Assembly: GCA_030512335.1 (NCBI GenBank)
Contig: JAULSU010000004.1
Location: forward strand, 2,418,001 to 2,482,000
Direction: 5' to 3'
DNA: 64,000 bases
DNA from: Immersiella caudata
Lineage: Eukaryota > Ascomycota > Sordariomycetes > Sordariales > Lasiosphaeriaceae
This document shows positions 1 to 10,626 of the stretch, piece by piece (within the stretch, counting starts at the first letter, position 1; every line of letters begins with the position of its first letter). The position numbers and the translations under genes are program-made. The notes under the pieces were generated by a model. The model saw nothing but the letters and a program-made list of their open reading frames with translations. It ran no database searches and had not been told where the DNA came from.

Positions 1-267
1 GTCTCTGACCACGCCGTCACGGCCGAACTCGACTTCGAACAGCTTGCACACGATCTCGGGGTTCTCCATGCCACCGCCGGTGAGCTTTAGGAGACGGATC
101 CGCCGTTGCATCGATTGCAGCTTCGGGTATTTGTACTGTCGAAGACTCCTCAGGGCCGGTCCATTGTACTTGGCGACTCTCGACCGCTCCTCTCGCGCAT
201 ACGGAGAGGTTGTCGTGGTTTTTACCCCTGTCGCTTCAGAGGTGCCGGAAAATTGAGTCGGACACAT
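1..267 (-). CDS. HET-domain protein, N-terminal part (runs off left edge)
   Basis: The first 89 codons of a gene read leftwards off the window; ATG at 267-265 and no stop before base 1. After a polar, Thr-rich start (residues 1-30) comes KYNGPALRSLRQYKYPKL and then RRIRLLKLTGGG..NPEIVCKLFEVEF. The pattern 'Y-x-Y-x-x-L...IRLLxLxxG...I.C.LFEVE' is what typically precedes the YEALSYxWG core of fungal HET (heterokaryon incompatibility) domains, proteins linked to vegetative incompatibility and NLR-like self/non-self cell death. The defining core lies outside the window, so the family call rests on the leading segment only. All 89 codons are open and the codon usage looks coding. An alternative is another protein with a similar lead-in. 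The family call is inference. Confidence 0.62.
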   Translation of the reverse strand, partial: MCPTQFSGTSEATGVKTTTTSPYAREERSRVAKYNGPALRSLRQYKYPKLQSMQRRIRLLKLTGGGMENPEIVCKLFEVEFGRDGVVRD

Positions 268-1745
268 GTCTTGCGGTTGATATGTTGGTATCAAAGACTA
301 AGCAGCAGGGCCGAGCGCTGAGATGGGTGGGCGGCAGGATCTGTCTCGTTCTTCGGGATCACCTCAGCCCATACCACCGGTTAGGCAACCCTCTTTATAC
401 CTCGCTCTGCACACACGGTTCGCGGGACACACCATTTGAGCGAGGACGGTCAATCTTGAGGACGTGTCCATCTGCGAGCACTCGCTTGGCGCCGAGGTGT
501 GCAATGGTATTGGCCACCTGTGCACTGCAAACAGGGGCTGGCCAGAGGGGCGAACACACTGCAAGTCGATTGGACTCACGGAGCAAGCCACATATCAATC
601 AGGTGTGGTTAAGTAGGCGTCTGCGGAGTTTCTGAACTCAGACTGCGTTGATGACCGAAAAGTTACAGTGCACCTGGGGGGCGACGGCGAGGCTGCAGGG
701 GATGCTCGGGAGCTGAAGAACGCCACACACCACCATTACGTTGTCTTTTGTCCTATCAATATCCGGCCAGCTGCATGAGGGCTTCCGGTTCTGCCTTGGA
801 GCCTTCTTCTCCACACCGGTTTCCTTCAGCGAGGTAAATATCCGCACGCCGGTCAGTTGAAGGCGAGAAGGCAATAGCCGTGCTCTTTGCCGTCTGTTCC
901 GGTCCGAGACATTCGAGCGGTTGGCGGTATCCATGTGTGGCAGGTGAAGGTAAGGCAACTGCAGCCTTGTCTACCAAAACAGGAGCAACTTTCTTCCCAT
1001 CCAACCATCCCCTCTCAAGCGGCCGAGTTCGAACGCACCCCGTGCTCATGCAGACACTTCTACGGCCTTCATTGGCACTGCACATTCCGGGGTAAGAGGA
1101 AACCAAGTATCAGACGGAACGGTCCGCGGCAGTCGGGCTGACTTCCTGCGAGGGAGATTTGGAATTTTGCAGTGAAGGTGTGAGGCTGTCTTCCGGTTGG
1201 CTGAAGTGAGCTGGCTTGATTAACTGCCCCCCCACCCGTCTCCCGCGGCAATTATCCTGAAAGCCGGAAGAGGTTCTGTCTCAGCTTGAAATATGTCGCG
1301 TAACGAGGATTAGATAGCGTAAGGGGTTACATGTAGTGGCGTCATCTCCTCTGTTTCCACGTCTCAGAAGGACCCAGGCTTGCCTATTTGGAGGAGAGGC
1401 CCTCCAGAATTCAGAGAAGCGACATATAGCACAGTTTAGACTTCAGTAACACAGAGTATTCAAGACCATTTCAACATCAGCCAGGACTTTCTTGATGCAA
1501 CGAAGTCACTTGGTAATATTTCCAAGGCGTTCTTTTATTAACTGAGGTATTACGGGAGACAAACCCCCGCGGTTGCTCTGCATGCCATACAGAGTTGCAG
1601 AGAGAAATTATCGAGCTCTTCAATATGCAAAAACTGTCCAAATAATTCAATGTTTTGTTCCGCGAACCCCTGAATGCCCCCACCTGACAACAATCAAACT
1701 AGGTAGAAACTCCCACCAACCGAACCAGACCAGACTCAACCCAAA
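268..1745. other. Intergenic, 1.48 kb, no gene seen
   Basis: This lies between the start of the edge HET gene and the 3' end of the acyltransferase gene, so it should hold the HET promoter and the acyltransferase 3' UTR. Open frames here (longest about 140 codons) have Cys/Arg/Ser-rich translations with no family resemblance, and I see no RNA gene. Confidence 0.6.
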
Positions 1746-3203
1746 TCAAACCACCCAGCTATTCCACACCTCATCCCTCTCCAAGAACTTCATGTCCTCC
1801 TCACACACCAAAACCACCACCTCAACGTTTCCCTCACCTCCCACGTCCTCCCTCTTCCTCGGCAGAACCAACAGCAATCCATCCCTCTCAAATTCCGGCA
1901 CCCTAATAAACACCGGTTTCCCAATCCCCTCTCCAAAATCACTCTCATACACCCCCATATTCGCCCAGCTCGTCACCGACACATCCGCTCCATTCGAAGT
2001 GACCCAATTCGGTGCCACCTCCCTAACATCCTCCACCTCCTCCATCATCGCAACAACCTCCGCGATATGCTCCGGCGTAACCACCCCAACCCCCTCATAA
2101 ATCCCCTCAACAACCTTCACCAATCCCTCCAACTTCCCCGTAGCCAAACACCCACCTCCTATCTCCCCCAACTCCCCACACGACAACCCCGCTACTCCCG
2201 CTAGATTCACGTTCCCCACAAACGGGTGCTCGGCAACATCCCCCATGAGCCTCCCCCGTCCATTAATAGCAAACCACAACTTGGAAATTCCATCTCCCAA
2301 TACCGTATCTCCTCTCCTCACGGCTCTCGCGCGGGTAATACAAGCCCATATGACACCCGTAAGTACATTATTCGTAGTAAACGCCGCTGGATTCACCTCG
2401 CCGTGAATCTCCCGGAGGGTCTTCTTCGCGTGTTCGATCCTAGCAAGAGGGAACCGAAACAACTTCGCCTTGCCCTTTGGCGCCAAGGGGTCGACAGCTT
2501 GAGGCGCGGATGTTTCGGAACGGAGGAAAAATCCCGATAGGGAGGCGAGACGTTCCGGGACGGATTTTGCCTTGGGGGAAGGGAGTCCGGAATGGAGAAG
2601 GATGCTGCGGAGAAGGGGTTCATCCGGGCGGGGGAGTTGGTTCTCAGGGGGGAAGTTGCGGGATGTGCAAGATGCAAAGAGGCGGATGATTTCGGACATG
2701 CCGGTGCCGTCTGCTAGGCTGTGGTGGACGGCAATTCCAAGGACTACGGCGGTGTCGAGGAGGGTGTAACTTGCTGCGAAGGCGGGGAAACCGGGGTTGT
2801 CGGGGTTGGTGACGGCGCGGGACTGGATGAGGGCGGGGAAAGTATTGGCGAAGTAGCGAATGGGGGCGTTCTCAGAATGAAGTTGTTTATAGGAGGGGGG
2901 ATTGGTGCCGAGACTGGTGGTAGGGTTGAGGGAAAGAGGGGGGTCAGAAGGAGACCATGTTATCGCCATTTGACCGCGGGAGTCACCAGGGGCGATTACG
3001 GAGCCCCTGAGATAGGGAAGCCGGGAGCCGAGTTCATTGACGCCGGCTTGGAGGCTGTCGACGGCAGCCGACGGGTCCGTGGTGTGAAAGACAAGGTAGA
3101 GAAGAACGTATATTCGAGGCAGGTATTGGTCCAAGGGGGAGAGAAGGGCGGTTTGGCGGCCATCTGTGGTGGTTGTGGAAGCCATGGCGACTTCGGCTGA
3201 CAT
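1746..3203 (-). CDS. BAHD-family acyltransferase (trichothecene 3-O-acetyltransferase-like)
   Basis: An uninterrupted 485-aa frame starting at ATG 3203; a second in-frame ATG lies six codons on. It shows the two BAHD hallmarks: the catalytic HxxxD as HSLAD (His161-Asp165, context VHHSLADGTGM) and a DFGxG motif as DFGEGIGKP near residue 428. The N-terminal 'LSPLDQYLPRIYV' resembles the start of Tri101/Tri3-type fungal enzymes. BAHD enzymes transfer an acyl group from acyl-CoA to a hydroxyl or amine of a small molecule in the cytosol. Length is normal for the family (about 430-490 aa). No intron is needed and no other secondary-metabolism gene is adjacent, so a lone detoxifying or tailoring enzyme is as likely as a cluster member. 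The substrate cannot be read from sequence. Confidence 0.85.
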   Translation of the reverse strand: MSAEVAMASTTTTDGRQTALLSPLDQYLPRIYVLLYLVFHTTDPSAAVDSLQAGVNELGSRLPYLRGSVIAPGDSRGQMAITWSPSDPPLSLNPTTSLGTNPPSYKQLHSENAPIRYFANTFPALIQSRAVTNPDNPGFPAFAASYTLLDTAVVLGIAVHHSLADGTGMSEIIRLFASCTSRNFPPENQLPRPDEPLLRSILLHSGLPSPKAKSVPERLASLSGFFLRSETSAPQAVDPLAPKGKAKLFRFPLARIEHAKKTLREIHGEVNPAAFTTNNVLTGVIWACITRARAVRRGDTVLGDGISKLWFAINGRGRLMGDVAEHPFVGNVNLAGVAGLSCGELGEIGGGCLATGKLEGLVKVVEGIYEGVGVVTPEHIAEVVAMMEEVEDVREVAPNWVTSNGADVSVTSWANMGVYESDFGEGIGKPVFIRVPEFERDGLLLVLPRKREDVGGEGNVEVVVLVCEEDMKFLERDEVWNSWVV

Positions 3204-4185
3204 ATCAGGGTTTCTGGAGTTCTGGGTGTTTTGTTGGTGAACGGGGGGTTTAATATGTTGGGATTGATGTGACGATAGATCAGGGCGGTGAGGCAGCTAG
3301 CTGTAAGTCATGTCAATAAACGGCTTCAGGTTTGTTGATGCTTGTGTCTCCTCAAGTGGTGAGACGCGCAGGGGAACTCTGCCGTCAGCACACTTGCCAT
3401 GTATGCAGGTCAGTCCGCCTGATTCACGCCGGTGCCCCAACCTGTTTCCCCTCTCGATCACTTATTTGGTAATGTAACCTTGTCGAAAGGAACAGCTCTT
3501 GGCTCTTAGCCCGCCTTTGCCCGGACTGCGCCCCCCTGGGCACGTGTGCCGTCTGGCTAAACTTCAAATGTTGGTTGGCTCCAGACACGGTGGCCCTCGA
3601 ATGATGTTCCTTCCACCTGCAAACACACAACTCCTCGCAGCCTCTTCAAACACTGACACGCTGAGTTGTACTAGTATTATTACAGGCCTCATGCCCATCC
3701 CCCTCCCCTTTCTAACTGGGTATATACTTCCGAAACGTATCCATCATTGCATGCCGTATAAATCCCGCTCCAATGATACCCCCTGATATACAAATGTCAT
3801 AAACACGTGGCATAAGACCTCTCTGCCACATATACAACGGTAGGTCTTTCCACAAACCCTCGAGCTGCGCAGTTGCACTCCCTTCGTTGCGGCTCCAACC
3901 CAGGTGCGCAAACCGTCGACAGCTGGAACTGGCTCTGCGCAGCACGTACTGTCATGTGCATAGAACTCATGACTTGTGTCGATGACCGCGGGGCTTACGG
4001 CGGACGATACCGCATCGCCTCGTAGTGGTTGGTGGTGGGGTCCGGGTTCACTCAGCGGTAGAGATTCCACTCGGTTCAACTGTGACGTGCCGTCAACGAA
4101 CCCCCGAATCATCAGAAGCAGAGCCGGTCGGTGGCGCCACAGATGATCGCGGTTGTGGCTCAGATATGCTGGCCATCTCGATCCC
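3204..4185. other. Intergenic, 0.98 kb, no gene seen
   Basis: This holds the upstream region of the minus-strand acyltransferase and the downstream region of the minus-strand GT32 gene. The open frames found here (up to about 160 codons, running into the GT32 3' end) are out of frame with the neighbouring gene and look random. Confidence 0.6.
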
Positions 4186-5286
4186 CTAGATCGTCGAATT
4201 GAGCCGCGTGTACGCCTGCTTCCCACCCCCGGCATACTTCCTCCGGAGCCTCAGGCATCCCCATACTGTGGAGCTGATACCGCCTACCACGAGCAGGAGG
4301 AACAGGAAGAGATGGTCGCCAATCCACAAGAACATGCGGTTGTCCCAGTTCACCCACGTTCCTCCGCGCTCCTGCGTAAAGTATATGGACGGGTCGGCGC
4401 CGTCCCTGTCATCCATCATCAAGCGGTATTGGCGATGCTCGATGGCGGGATTCTGGTCGACAGGCGGAAGGAGGGAGTGGTACTCTTGCCAGATGGCCGT
4501 CACAAACCACTGGCCGCTGGCGTAGCTGATAGTCACGTACGGGAAAAACCAATCGTAGTTGTAGGGGATGAGCGACTGCGTAAGGCGGATCCAGTATGGA
4601 TGGTGAGGGCTCGAGGCGAGGACATTGTTGCTCAGGGCGCCGCGGCCGGGATCCGTGATCCACATCGGGTAGTAAAGAAGAGGCGTCAGATCTGTCTTGC
4701 AGCCCTACGAGTCGAAAGTGTCAGTACCTGGTCCGTAGTTACACGCGCAGAGGGTACCAACGTTGTCCAAGTCGAGGTAGATGCCACCGTAATGCATCAA
4801 AATGAAGTACCGAACGGCGTCGACCCGCTGGACGGGGAATCGATATCGGTCGTACGTCCGGAGGAACCATGGGTAGTGTCTCTCGATAAAGTCGCGCGAG
4901 CTCTTCTCCGACCAAAGCTGCAAAGCGTGCAAAAGTCAGTAGCCGATCGCAGACGATACAAGCCTCAGCTGACGTACCTTGTACTCCCAGTCCGGGTTCG
5001 CATCGGTGCACGTCTTGCGGACGTGGTCCCAATCCGACGGCAGCGTCTCGTTCCCGGGGTCTTTCCAGTTGTGGAAAACTTGGTGAATGATCTTTGGGAT
5101 CAACTGCGGTCGCGTTTCGTTTGCGCCGCCATAGGCCTCGGCGACTTGGGGTTGAGATATTGGTATCCCGGCGTGCTCGAGAAAGATCTGCTTGAAGACG
5201 AGGAGGCGCGAGATGCTGTATCCGAGGGTGGTCAGCAGTGCGATGCCCCACAGGAGCACCGACAGCCGAACAGAAAAGCGCAACAT
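4186..5286 (-). CDS. GT32 inositolphosphorylceramide mannosyltransferase (SUR1/CSH1-like)
   Basis: Three exons on the minus strand: 5286-4978, 4917-4762 and 4704-4186, joined by 60-nt (GTACGT..CAG) and 57-nt (GTTGGT..TAG, branch TACTGAC) introns. The product is 327 aa. An N-terminal membrane anchor (about residues 6-26) is followed by KIIHQVFHNWKDP, the glycosyltransferase-sugar motif, and a DxD metal-nucleotide site in GGIYLDLDNG (Asp152, Asp154) that becomes contiguous only after removing intron 2. A C-terminal hydrophobic segment (FLFLLLVVGG) precedes a basic tail. This is the layout of Sur1/Csh1 catalytic subunits, which add mannose to IPC in the Golgi to make MIPC. An upstream in-frame ATG at 5391 would add 35 low-complexity residues; I chose 5286 because the anchor then starts normally. 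Och1-type GT32 enzymes are the alternative. Confidence 0.86.
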
Positions 5287-6738
5287 CGTGGGCGGGATGG
5301 AGGTTGCGCAATCGCTGGTGGAATGATGGCTGGGCTGCGATGAAGTTTGATGAAGTCCGCGACCCATTGATGGGGACCCTTTTTTCGCCAACCTAAGCGG
5401 CTAGAGCGAGACGGGATGACCGCCGAGACCTCCCATCAATCCTCCTCGCATTGGGCTCATTTGGAGCTGACACAGGGCTGCTAGCGGGGGGCACAAGCCA
5501 ACGGGACGTAAAGTGGAGACGCGCTCTGCGACCGAGACAGGGCTTTGATTGGCCGTTCCAGGCCAGCCTAGCACTCCGGGCTGAACGTCGAAGCTGCCAG
5601 CCAGGAACCAAGCAAGCGAATGTGCCTCAGAAATCAGAGTTCCCGTCAATAGCTAAGAAGGCTATACTTGTTTATGAAGCCGTTTCTTAAGGCCGGGAGA
5701 TGTGTCCGGGGGCACCGCCCACCGAGGTGCAGAGTGCGAAGGCTCCTTCTAAAGAAGCGGCCAGCTACTCCGTGCAGACCTGCCTTCATACAAATCCGCC
5801 TCGGCTCACAACTATCAGCGGCAATGCGCCCAGAAACCTCTGACTACTCCACGGAACTGACTCTTGCTTGGTCCTCCTTTGACAATCTCTCAGCCCCTGT
5901 TTCGTCTGGTCCGAGTCGACGTCATTGACGAGCACAACAGCAAACACCGCACGTAGCGGAGAACAGTGGAGCCCACGACGGCGTATCTTATCGCACCTTG
6001 ACCCCAGACAAAATGGAGCAAAAACATACAACACCAGGGATTCGCTGGTCGTCACCGACCCAACTACTAGTCTGGCCCTCGCCGGGTTATCTAGGGGAGA
6101 GCGGACGGGATCCCGAGTTCTCCAGCGGGTATGGTCGTATGTGGTAGAATGGTGTCTCGCTCCTGGCTATCTCGGAGGGGGCAACACAGAACCCCACCCC
6201 CAAAAGTCGTCCTCCAAGAATAGTTCATTTAAGCACACATGCTTGCACGCAATCGACACGTCACTAACACGTGGATGAGTGAACGACTCAGCTCGCGACA
6301 ACGGGCATTTGACTGTCCAGGGGGGAAGAGAGGCGAGACACGGGCTAATCGAAGACTTGATATGTCCAAAGGTTACGATATGGCACCAGCTCATATATGG
6401 TAAGTCCTCCCTCTGCTCCCTCATTTGGTGTCCCAGAGCGGGTCTGTCGGAGAAATAGCCTGAGCCACAAACCCTCCGTGGAACCTCACTGCTGGGCACT
6501 TGGAAGAACCGCCAAGTGTGGTTCGGACAATATCGCTGCAGCGAAGAAGGATGTTGTCTTGGGAGAGTAAAAGCGTTGACGGAACCCTCGAACGCTGGAA
6601 AACAATCAAACCGGATCATTTTGTCGTAGAAACAACAGAAAATACAACAACGCTGCGTATCGGACTCAACTCTTGACGGCGAGAAGCCAGATTCTAGGCT
6701 CTCCAGTCAATCTCGAATGAGAGGCCGAGCCTTTGTGT
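5287..6738. other. Intergenic, 1.45 kb, no gene seen
   Basis: This contains the promoter side of the GT32 gene and the 3' side of the xylanase gene. Open frames are under 155 codons and not protein-like. I see no repeat or RNA gene. Confidence 0.6.
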
Positions 6739-7511
6739 TCAAGTTGGGACTGGGGCAGCCGTCGTTGCTGGGGGCACACCGACGTTTATAACTGCCTCGC
6801 CAGAACTATCCTGACCCTCGATGGCTACGATCATGTAGTTGTGCCTTCCCAACTTCAAACCATTGTCCGCCCAAGCCTTGAAATGGTTTCCTGTCGTCAC
6901 CGTCCCGCCAACACGCTTCTCCGTACGGATGGACCAGTACTGATCAAAGGTGGCAGTACCCTGGATTGACGGTTTGTTGACCCGCTTCTTGGTCATGATC
7001 TCGTATATGCCACCGTCACTGGTCATGTTCTGCTTCATCTTGGCCTCAGGGTTGTCGCTTGGCTTGTGGTCGCCATAAGACTCGATGATATAGTACTCGA
7101 CGAGAGGGTTGGTCGTCCAGCCGTAGATGGCAAGATATCCATTTCCAACGGGATTGAATTCGCCGGAGTAGACCACCTCTCTGTATGTAGTCAGAGATAG
7201 CTTGCGTTTGAAAAAGAAAAACAAGGCAGGGATGCGGTTTGGCGTCATGGATGGAACAAACCCCGGAGATAATATCAAGAGATGGGGAGTTACCTGTTAG
7301 TTCCAGTGCTCCAACCCTTCCCAATGACAAAGTTTCCCTTGTTTCCAGACCACTTGACGCTGAACTGCCCATCGGGTCCATTCTTCTGGGTAATCTTCGC
7401 TTTGCCATCACTCCATGACGACCAAAAGTAATTTGCCGCTGGAGCAGAGGAGACCCCTGCAGTCGCAGCTAGGAAGAGGAAGAGTATCGGTGCGAGTTTG
7501 AGGTAGCCCAT
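6739..7511 (-). CDS. Secreted GH11 endo-1,4-beta-xylanase
   Basis: Two exons, 7511-7294 and 7180-6739, with a 113-nt intron (GTAACT..CATACAG, branch CTGACTAC). The product is 219 aa. A clear signal peptide (MGYLKLAPILFLFLAATAG..SSA) is followed by a single GH11 jelly-roll domain with NYFWSSWSDG, YGWTTNPLVEYYIIESYG, DGGIYEIMTK, FDQYWSIR and an EGQDSSG segment. Family alignment puts the nucleophile at Glu101 (PLVEYY) and the acid/base at Glu194 (AIEGQDSSG). The usual EGYxSSG reads EGQDSSG here, so the aromatic residue after the acid/base is replaced. There is no carbohydrate-binding module; a short Pro/Thr/Ala tail ends the protein. It hydrolyses xylan outside the cell. Both glutamates are present, so activity is expected, with an altered active-site rim. 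Confidence 0.93.
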
Positions 7512-8702
7512 CCTGTCGGAGGAGATGGAGCGTTACCAGCAATGCGTTGAGAGTTTCAACTAAATGCCTGGATCTACCAGAGCAGCCCGGTCGACTGCCT
7601 GTCTTTAGGGCCCTCAATCAACGGCCAGCCACTCCGCACTCGTCTCCTTTATAGGTACCGCCGTCCTCGAGGGCTCAACGATCATTATACCGAGACAAGG
7701 ATTCATTGCTGTATGAACTGCCGAGGGCCAGGTAGGCGTCCGCCCCCGGTCCCCACCGCTCCATGTTATTGCCATTCAGAACGATTCGTGTGGGGAAGAC
7801 GTGTTCAGCAGGGCGGAGGCAACGGGAGTCAACGATGATATAGCAGTCGGAGGTTTTAAGCGGCTCTTTTCCGCTTGGCCATTGGCCAAGCCAGCCACAG
7901 AGCTTGTTTCCGCCATATTGACGTACCCCAGATTGCGCGCCGGGTAATAACGTGGGGTCCATTCATGTATACCTCTGGTTGGAGCGTATATCGCAGGTAC
8001 TGGGATGTCTTGATAGGAGTCTTTGAGGGGCACATGGTCGCATTCTCTAAATAAGAGTCAGTCTTAGATGCAACCGTCCATGCATTTCACTTACGCCGTT
8101 GATTATCTACCGGGGGAAAGGGAGCCCTTGCCAAGAGGGAATCGCTGGAGGATATCATCGGTGGTTGCAAGTCGAGCGCCGGCCCATGTCGTCCATCGTG
8201 GGAAGGTAATGCCGCGTTGCTGGGGTTTGCGGCGCTTGGGGCTTCGGGTCCTAAGTCTGTCTACAATGGGTGATGTGCAGGAGAGAAAGACCGCCAGCTA
8301 AGTTGTGACAATCTCGCCAAATCCTATGGGCATCGTTGTTTGAATTTGTGTCGAACATATCGATACGCCTTGGGCCGCTGGATAGGCAGATTAGTGTTTC
8401 CTCGAATCTAGGTAGGCAGGCCGCTTCACTTTGCCAGATGGAAAGCGCGAACTACAAGATCCTTGACGATGAAATATCCAGCCCCCTACAGCAAGGTTGC
8501 ACGTATAAACCCCATCTATGCATGCTTAGGCTTCATTTCACTCGGACCTGAGGGCGGTGGCTTTTCCCGGTCAAAGAATGTTGTGCTTACTCGAAATCGG
8601 AATATGCAGCTACGCTTGGTGCTGAAGAGTTGTCCGCAGGGTAAGGGATAAATTTCTCTATCCCTGTCATAGGCTTTTATTCAATCCTCTAATGCATCTT
8701 TT
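7512..8702. other. Intergenic, 1.19 kb, xylanase upstream region
   Basis: Upstream of the minus-strand xylanase and downstream of the minus-strand pICln gene. By eye I did not find a convincing GGCTAA xylanase-regulator site. Two overlapping minus-strand frames (7675-8033) have no recognisable domain. Confidence 0.5.
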
Positions 8703-9669
8703 TCAGTCGGTTCGCGGTCTCTTTCTATCAGCGGTTTCGCCATCCTCGTGTCCGTTGACCTCCTCTTCATTACGGCTATGAACTGTGCCGGCACCTTCTC
8801 CCAGCTCGCCACTCACGCCATCTTCCTCTCCACCGATCCAATTCCCATCCGCATCGAAGAACTCGTGCACATTATCGGCTGTGATCCAACCTGAGCTACC
8901 GGGCATGGGTGGCGGCAGCCCACCGTTGCTAGCTCCAGTATACACAGCAGTATAACCTTCCAAGGCCTCGTGGTCCGCCTCAAAGATGATTCTCTCGTCT
9001 TCGTCATCCTCCTCACCCTCCTCTACCGGGTCGGGGTTCAAATTGGAGCACTCTGAGATGGCTTCGAACAATTTGGTAGTTTCTGACGGCTTATTGCCAC
9101 TTGCGACAGCTTCCTCGTCTGCTGATACGGAAGGCGGTGGGATCAGAGTCAGCTCGACAGTCTCGAAGTCGTCATCGCTAGCGCCGCCATCGGAGAGCTC
9201 GAGCTGGAGGTACACAGAGGCGAACTTCTCGTCGTCGGAACCGAGGGTCTTTATTGCGTGGATGCTAATAAGGGGGTACGGGATGGAAACACCAGTCTCA
9301 GCCGCAGGAGAGAAGATGGTCAAAGTCCTGGCGCAAATATTGATGTTAGCAAGGCTGCGTATATGTGTGGAGGAAGACATACTCGGAGTTAACAAAGAGG
9401 TCAACCTTCTGCTCGACGATCTCTTCGGAAGACCCGCTCAGTGCGATGTTCTCAGGTGCTGTAGGCGCAGACGAGGCATCGGCGGGGAAGATAGGCAGGC
9501 TGCCCCGCTGCGAGCTGGGGACCCAAGCCTTTGCACCGACTCCATGGTAGTAGAGAATCGGCCTGCCCCCGAAGAAGGTCTCCGGGGTTTGCTCTTGGTG
9601 TTCTGAAAGAGGAGTGAAGTCGCCCAGAGAGGGCGCCGAGCGAATTGTTGAAGCCATCATCTTTGCCAT
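8703..9669 (-). CDS. pICln/Lot5 (Voldacs-domain) protein, methylosome-type
   Basis: Two exons, 9669-9383 and 9327-8703, with a 55-nt intron (GTATGT..GCCAG, branch TGCTAAC). The product is 303 aa. The N-terminal half is a PH-like Voldacs domain (GGRPILYYHGVGAKAWV, KVDLFVNSE.., SIPYPLISIHAIKTLG, ASVYLQLELSDGG, ETVELTLIPP), followed by acidic stretches, an ALEGYTAVYTG segment, the motif GWITADNVHEFFDADGNWIG and a basic tail ending in RKRPRTD. pICln is the chaperone of the PRMT5 methylosome that presents Sm proteins; Lot5 is the yeast relative. The first of three closely spaced ATGs (9669, 9660, 9657) has a good context and was chosen. It is divergent from the small gene starting at 9977, with about 307 bp between the starts. 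Confidence 0.85.
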
Positions 9670-9976
9670 TGCGCCTAGTCTGGGGATGTCAACATGCGAT
9701 GCAATGCGATGCGATGGAAGGGGCTGGAGCTTGGAAATTTTAGTGGGGTTCCCTTGCTTATCGCGCTTATCGGAGCGTGCTGCCTGCCGGGATAACACGC
9801 CAAGCTTCGCGACGTTGACGTTACCAGCCCCGCGTTCCGTTCCGTTGCTTCAACATCATCAATCTTCAACGGCGAACTTTATACCCCTGCACATCGGATT
9901 CAACACAATAGAAATTTGTCCCGAGGACCCCCACAAGCAAATAACATACCCAGACCCCACCGCCGCCACCTTCACA

Positions 9977-10626
9977 ATGCACGACAACCGTACGTCCACC
10001 TTCCCCTTTCCATCTCCCCCAACCAAGGCTAACGTCCCACCACAGGCTCCCACCCCCTCCTCCAACAAGTCCCCCTAACCGTATCCCCCTTCGTAAACCT
10101 CCCCACCGCCACCACCCTCCCCTACACATACAAAGCCATGCCCTCCGCCCTGCCCCCCTCCACCACCGGCATCGGCGTCGCCCCTCCCGACCCCGATTCC
10201 GCAACTCCTCCCAAGCCCAAATACGTGATCTCCTCCTCCGGTCACGCTGCCCATCCCGACGATATCATCGCTTCTTGTCGAGCGCTACAGGCGCATATCG
10301 CGAAGCTCCAGGCGGATGCCGAGGCGGAGATTAAGGCGCTGGATGAGAGGATAAAGGCGAGGGAGCTGGCGGAGAAAAGGAGAGTTGCGCCAGGGTGGTT
10401 GGATGGGGAGGTTAGGTTGTTGGAGCCAGAGAGGAAGGGGGGACAAGGTGGTGGGGAGGAGATGGTGCAGGGGGGAGGACATGGATATGGGGGGTTTGGG
10501 AATGGCAGCAGCAGGAATGGGAATGGAGGGGATAATACGGATGGGGTTAGTGAGATGTCGGCGGTTCCAGATGAAGGGGAAGAGCTGGATAGGGCGTTTG
10601 GGGTTATGGCATTGGGGAAGTCGTAG
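9977..10626 (+). CDS. Uncharacterised coiled-coil fungal protein
   Basis: Two exons: a 13-nt coding micro-exon 9977-9989 (ATGCACGACAACC) and 10046-10626. The 56-nt intron (GTACGT..CACAG) has a GCTAACG branch site. The product is 197 aa. It begins MHDNRSHPLLQQVPLTVSP, has a Pro-rich segment, then ISSSGHAAHPDDIIASC and a charged amphipathic helix with coiled-coil potential (about residues 95-125: ALQAHIAKLQADAEAEIKAL..), a conserved-looking RRVAPGWLDGE, a Gly/Asn-rich linker and an end of LDRAFGVMALGKS. I do not recognise the family and give no function. The frame opens only through the spliced micro-exon; starting at the internal ATG 10138 would discard 36 residues that look coding. Confidence 0.72.

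Noticed and set aside
7675..8033. Two overlapping minus-strand frames of 85-95 codons upstream of the xylanase
   Set aside because: No domain or signal peptide and no convincing intron joining them; they could be a decayed gene but cannot be supported.
1746..9669. Idea that the acyltransferase, GT32 and xylanase form a metabolite cluster
   Set aside because: There is no PKS, NRPS, terpene synthase, P450 or local regulator; the enzymes belong to unrelated processes and are spaced by 1-1.5 kb.
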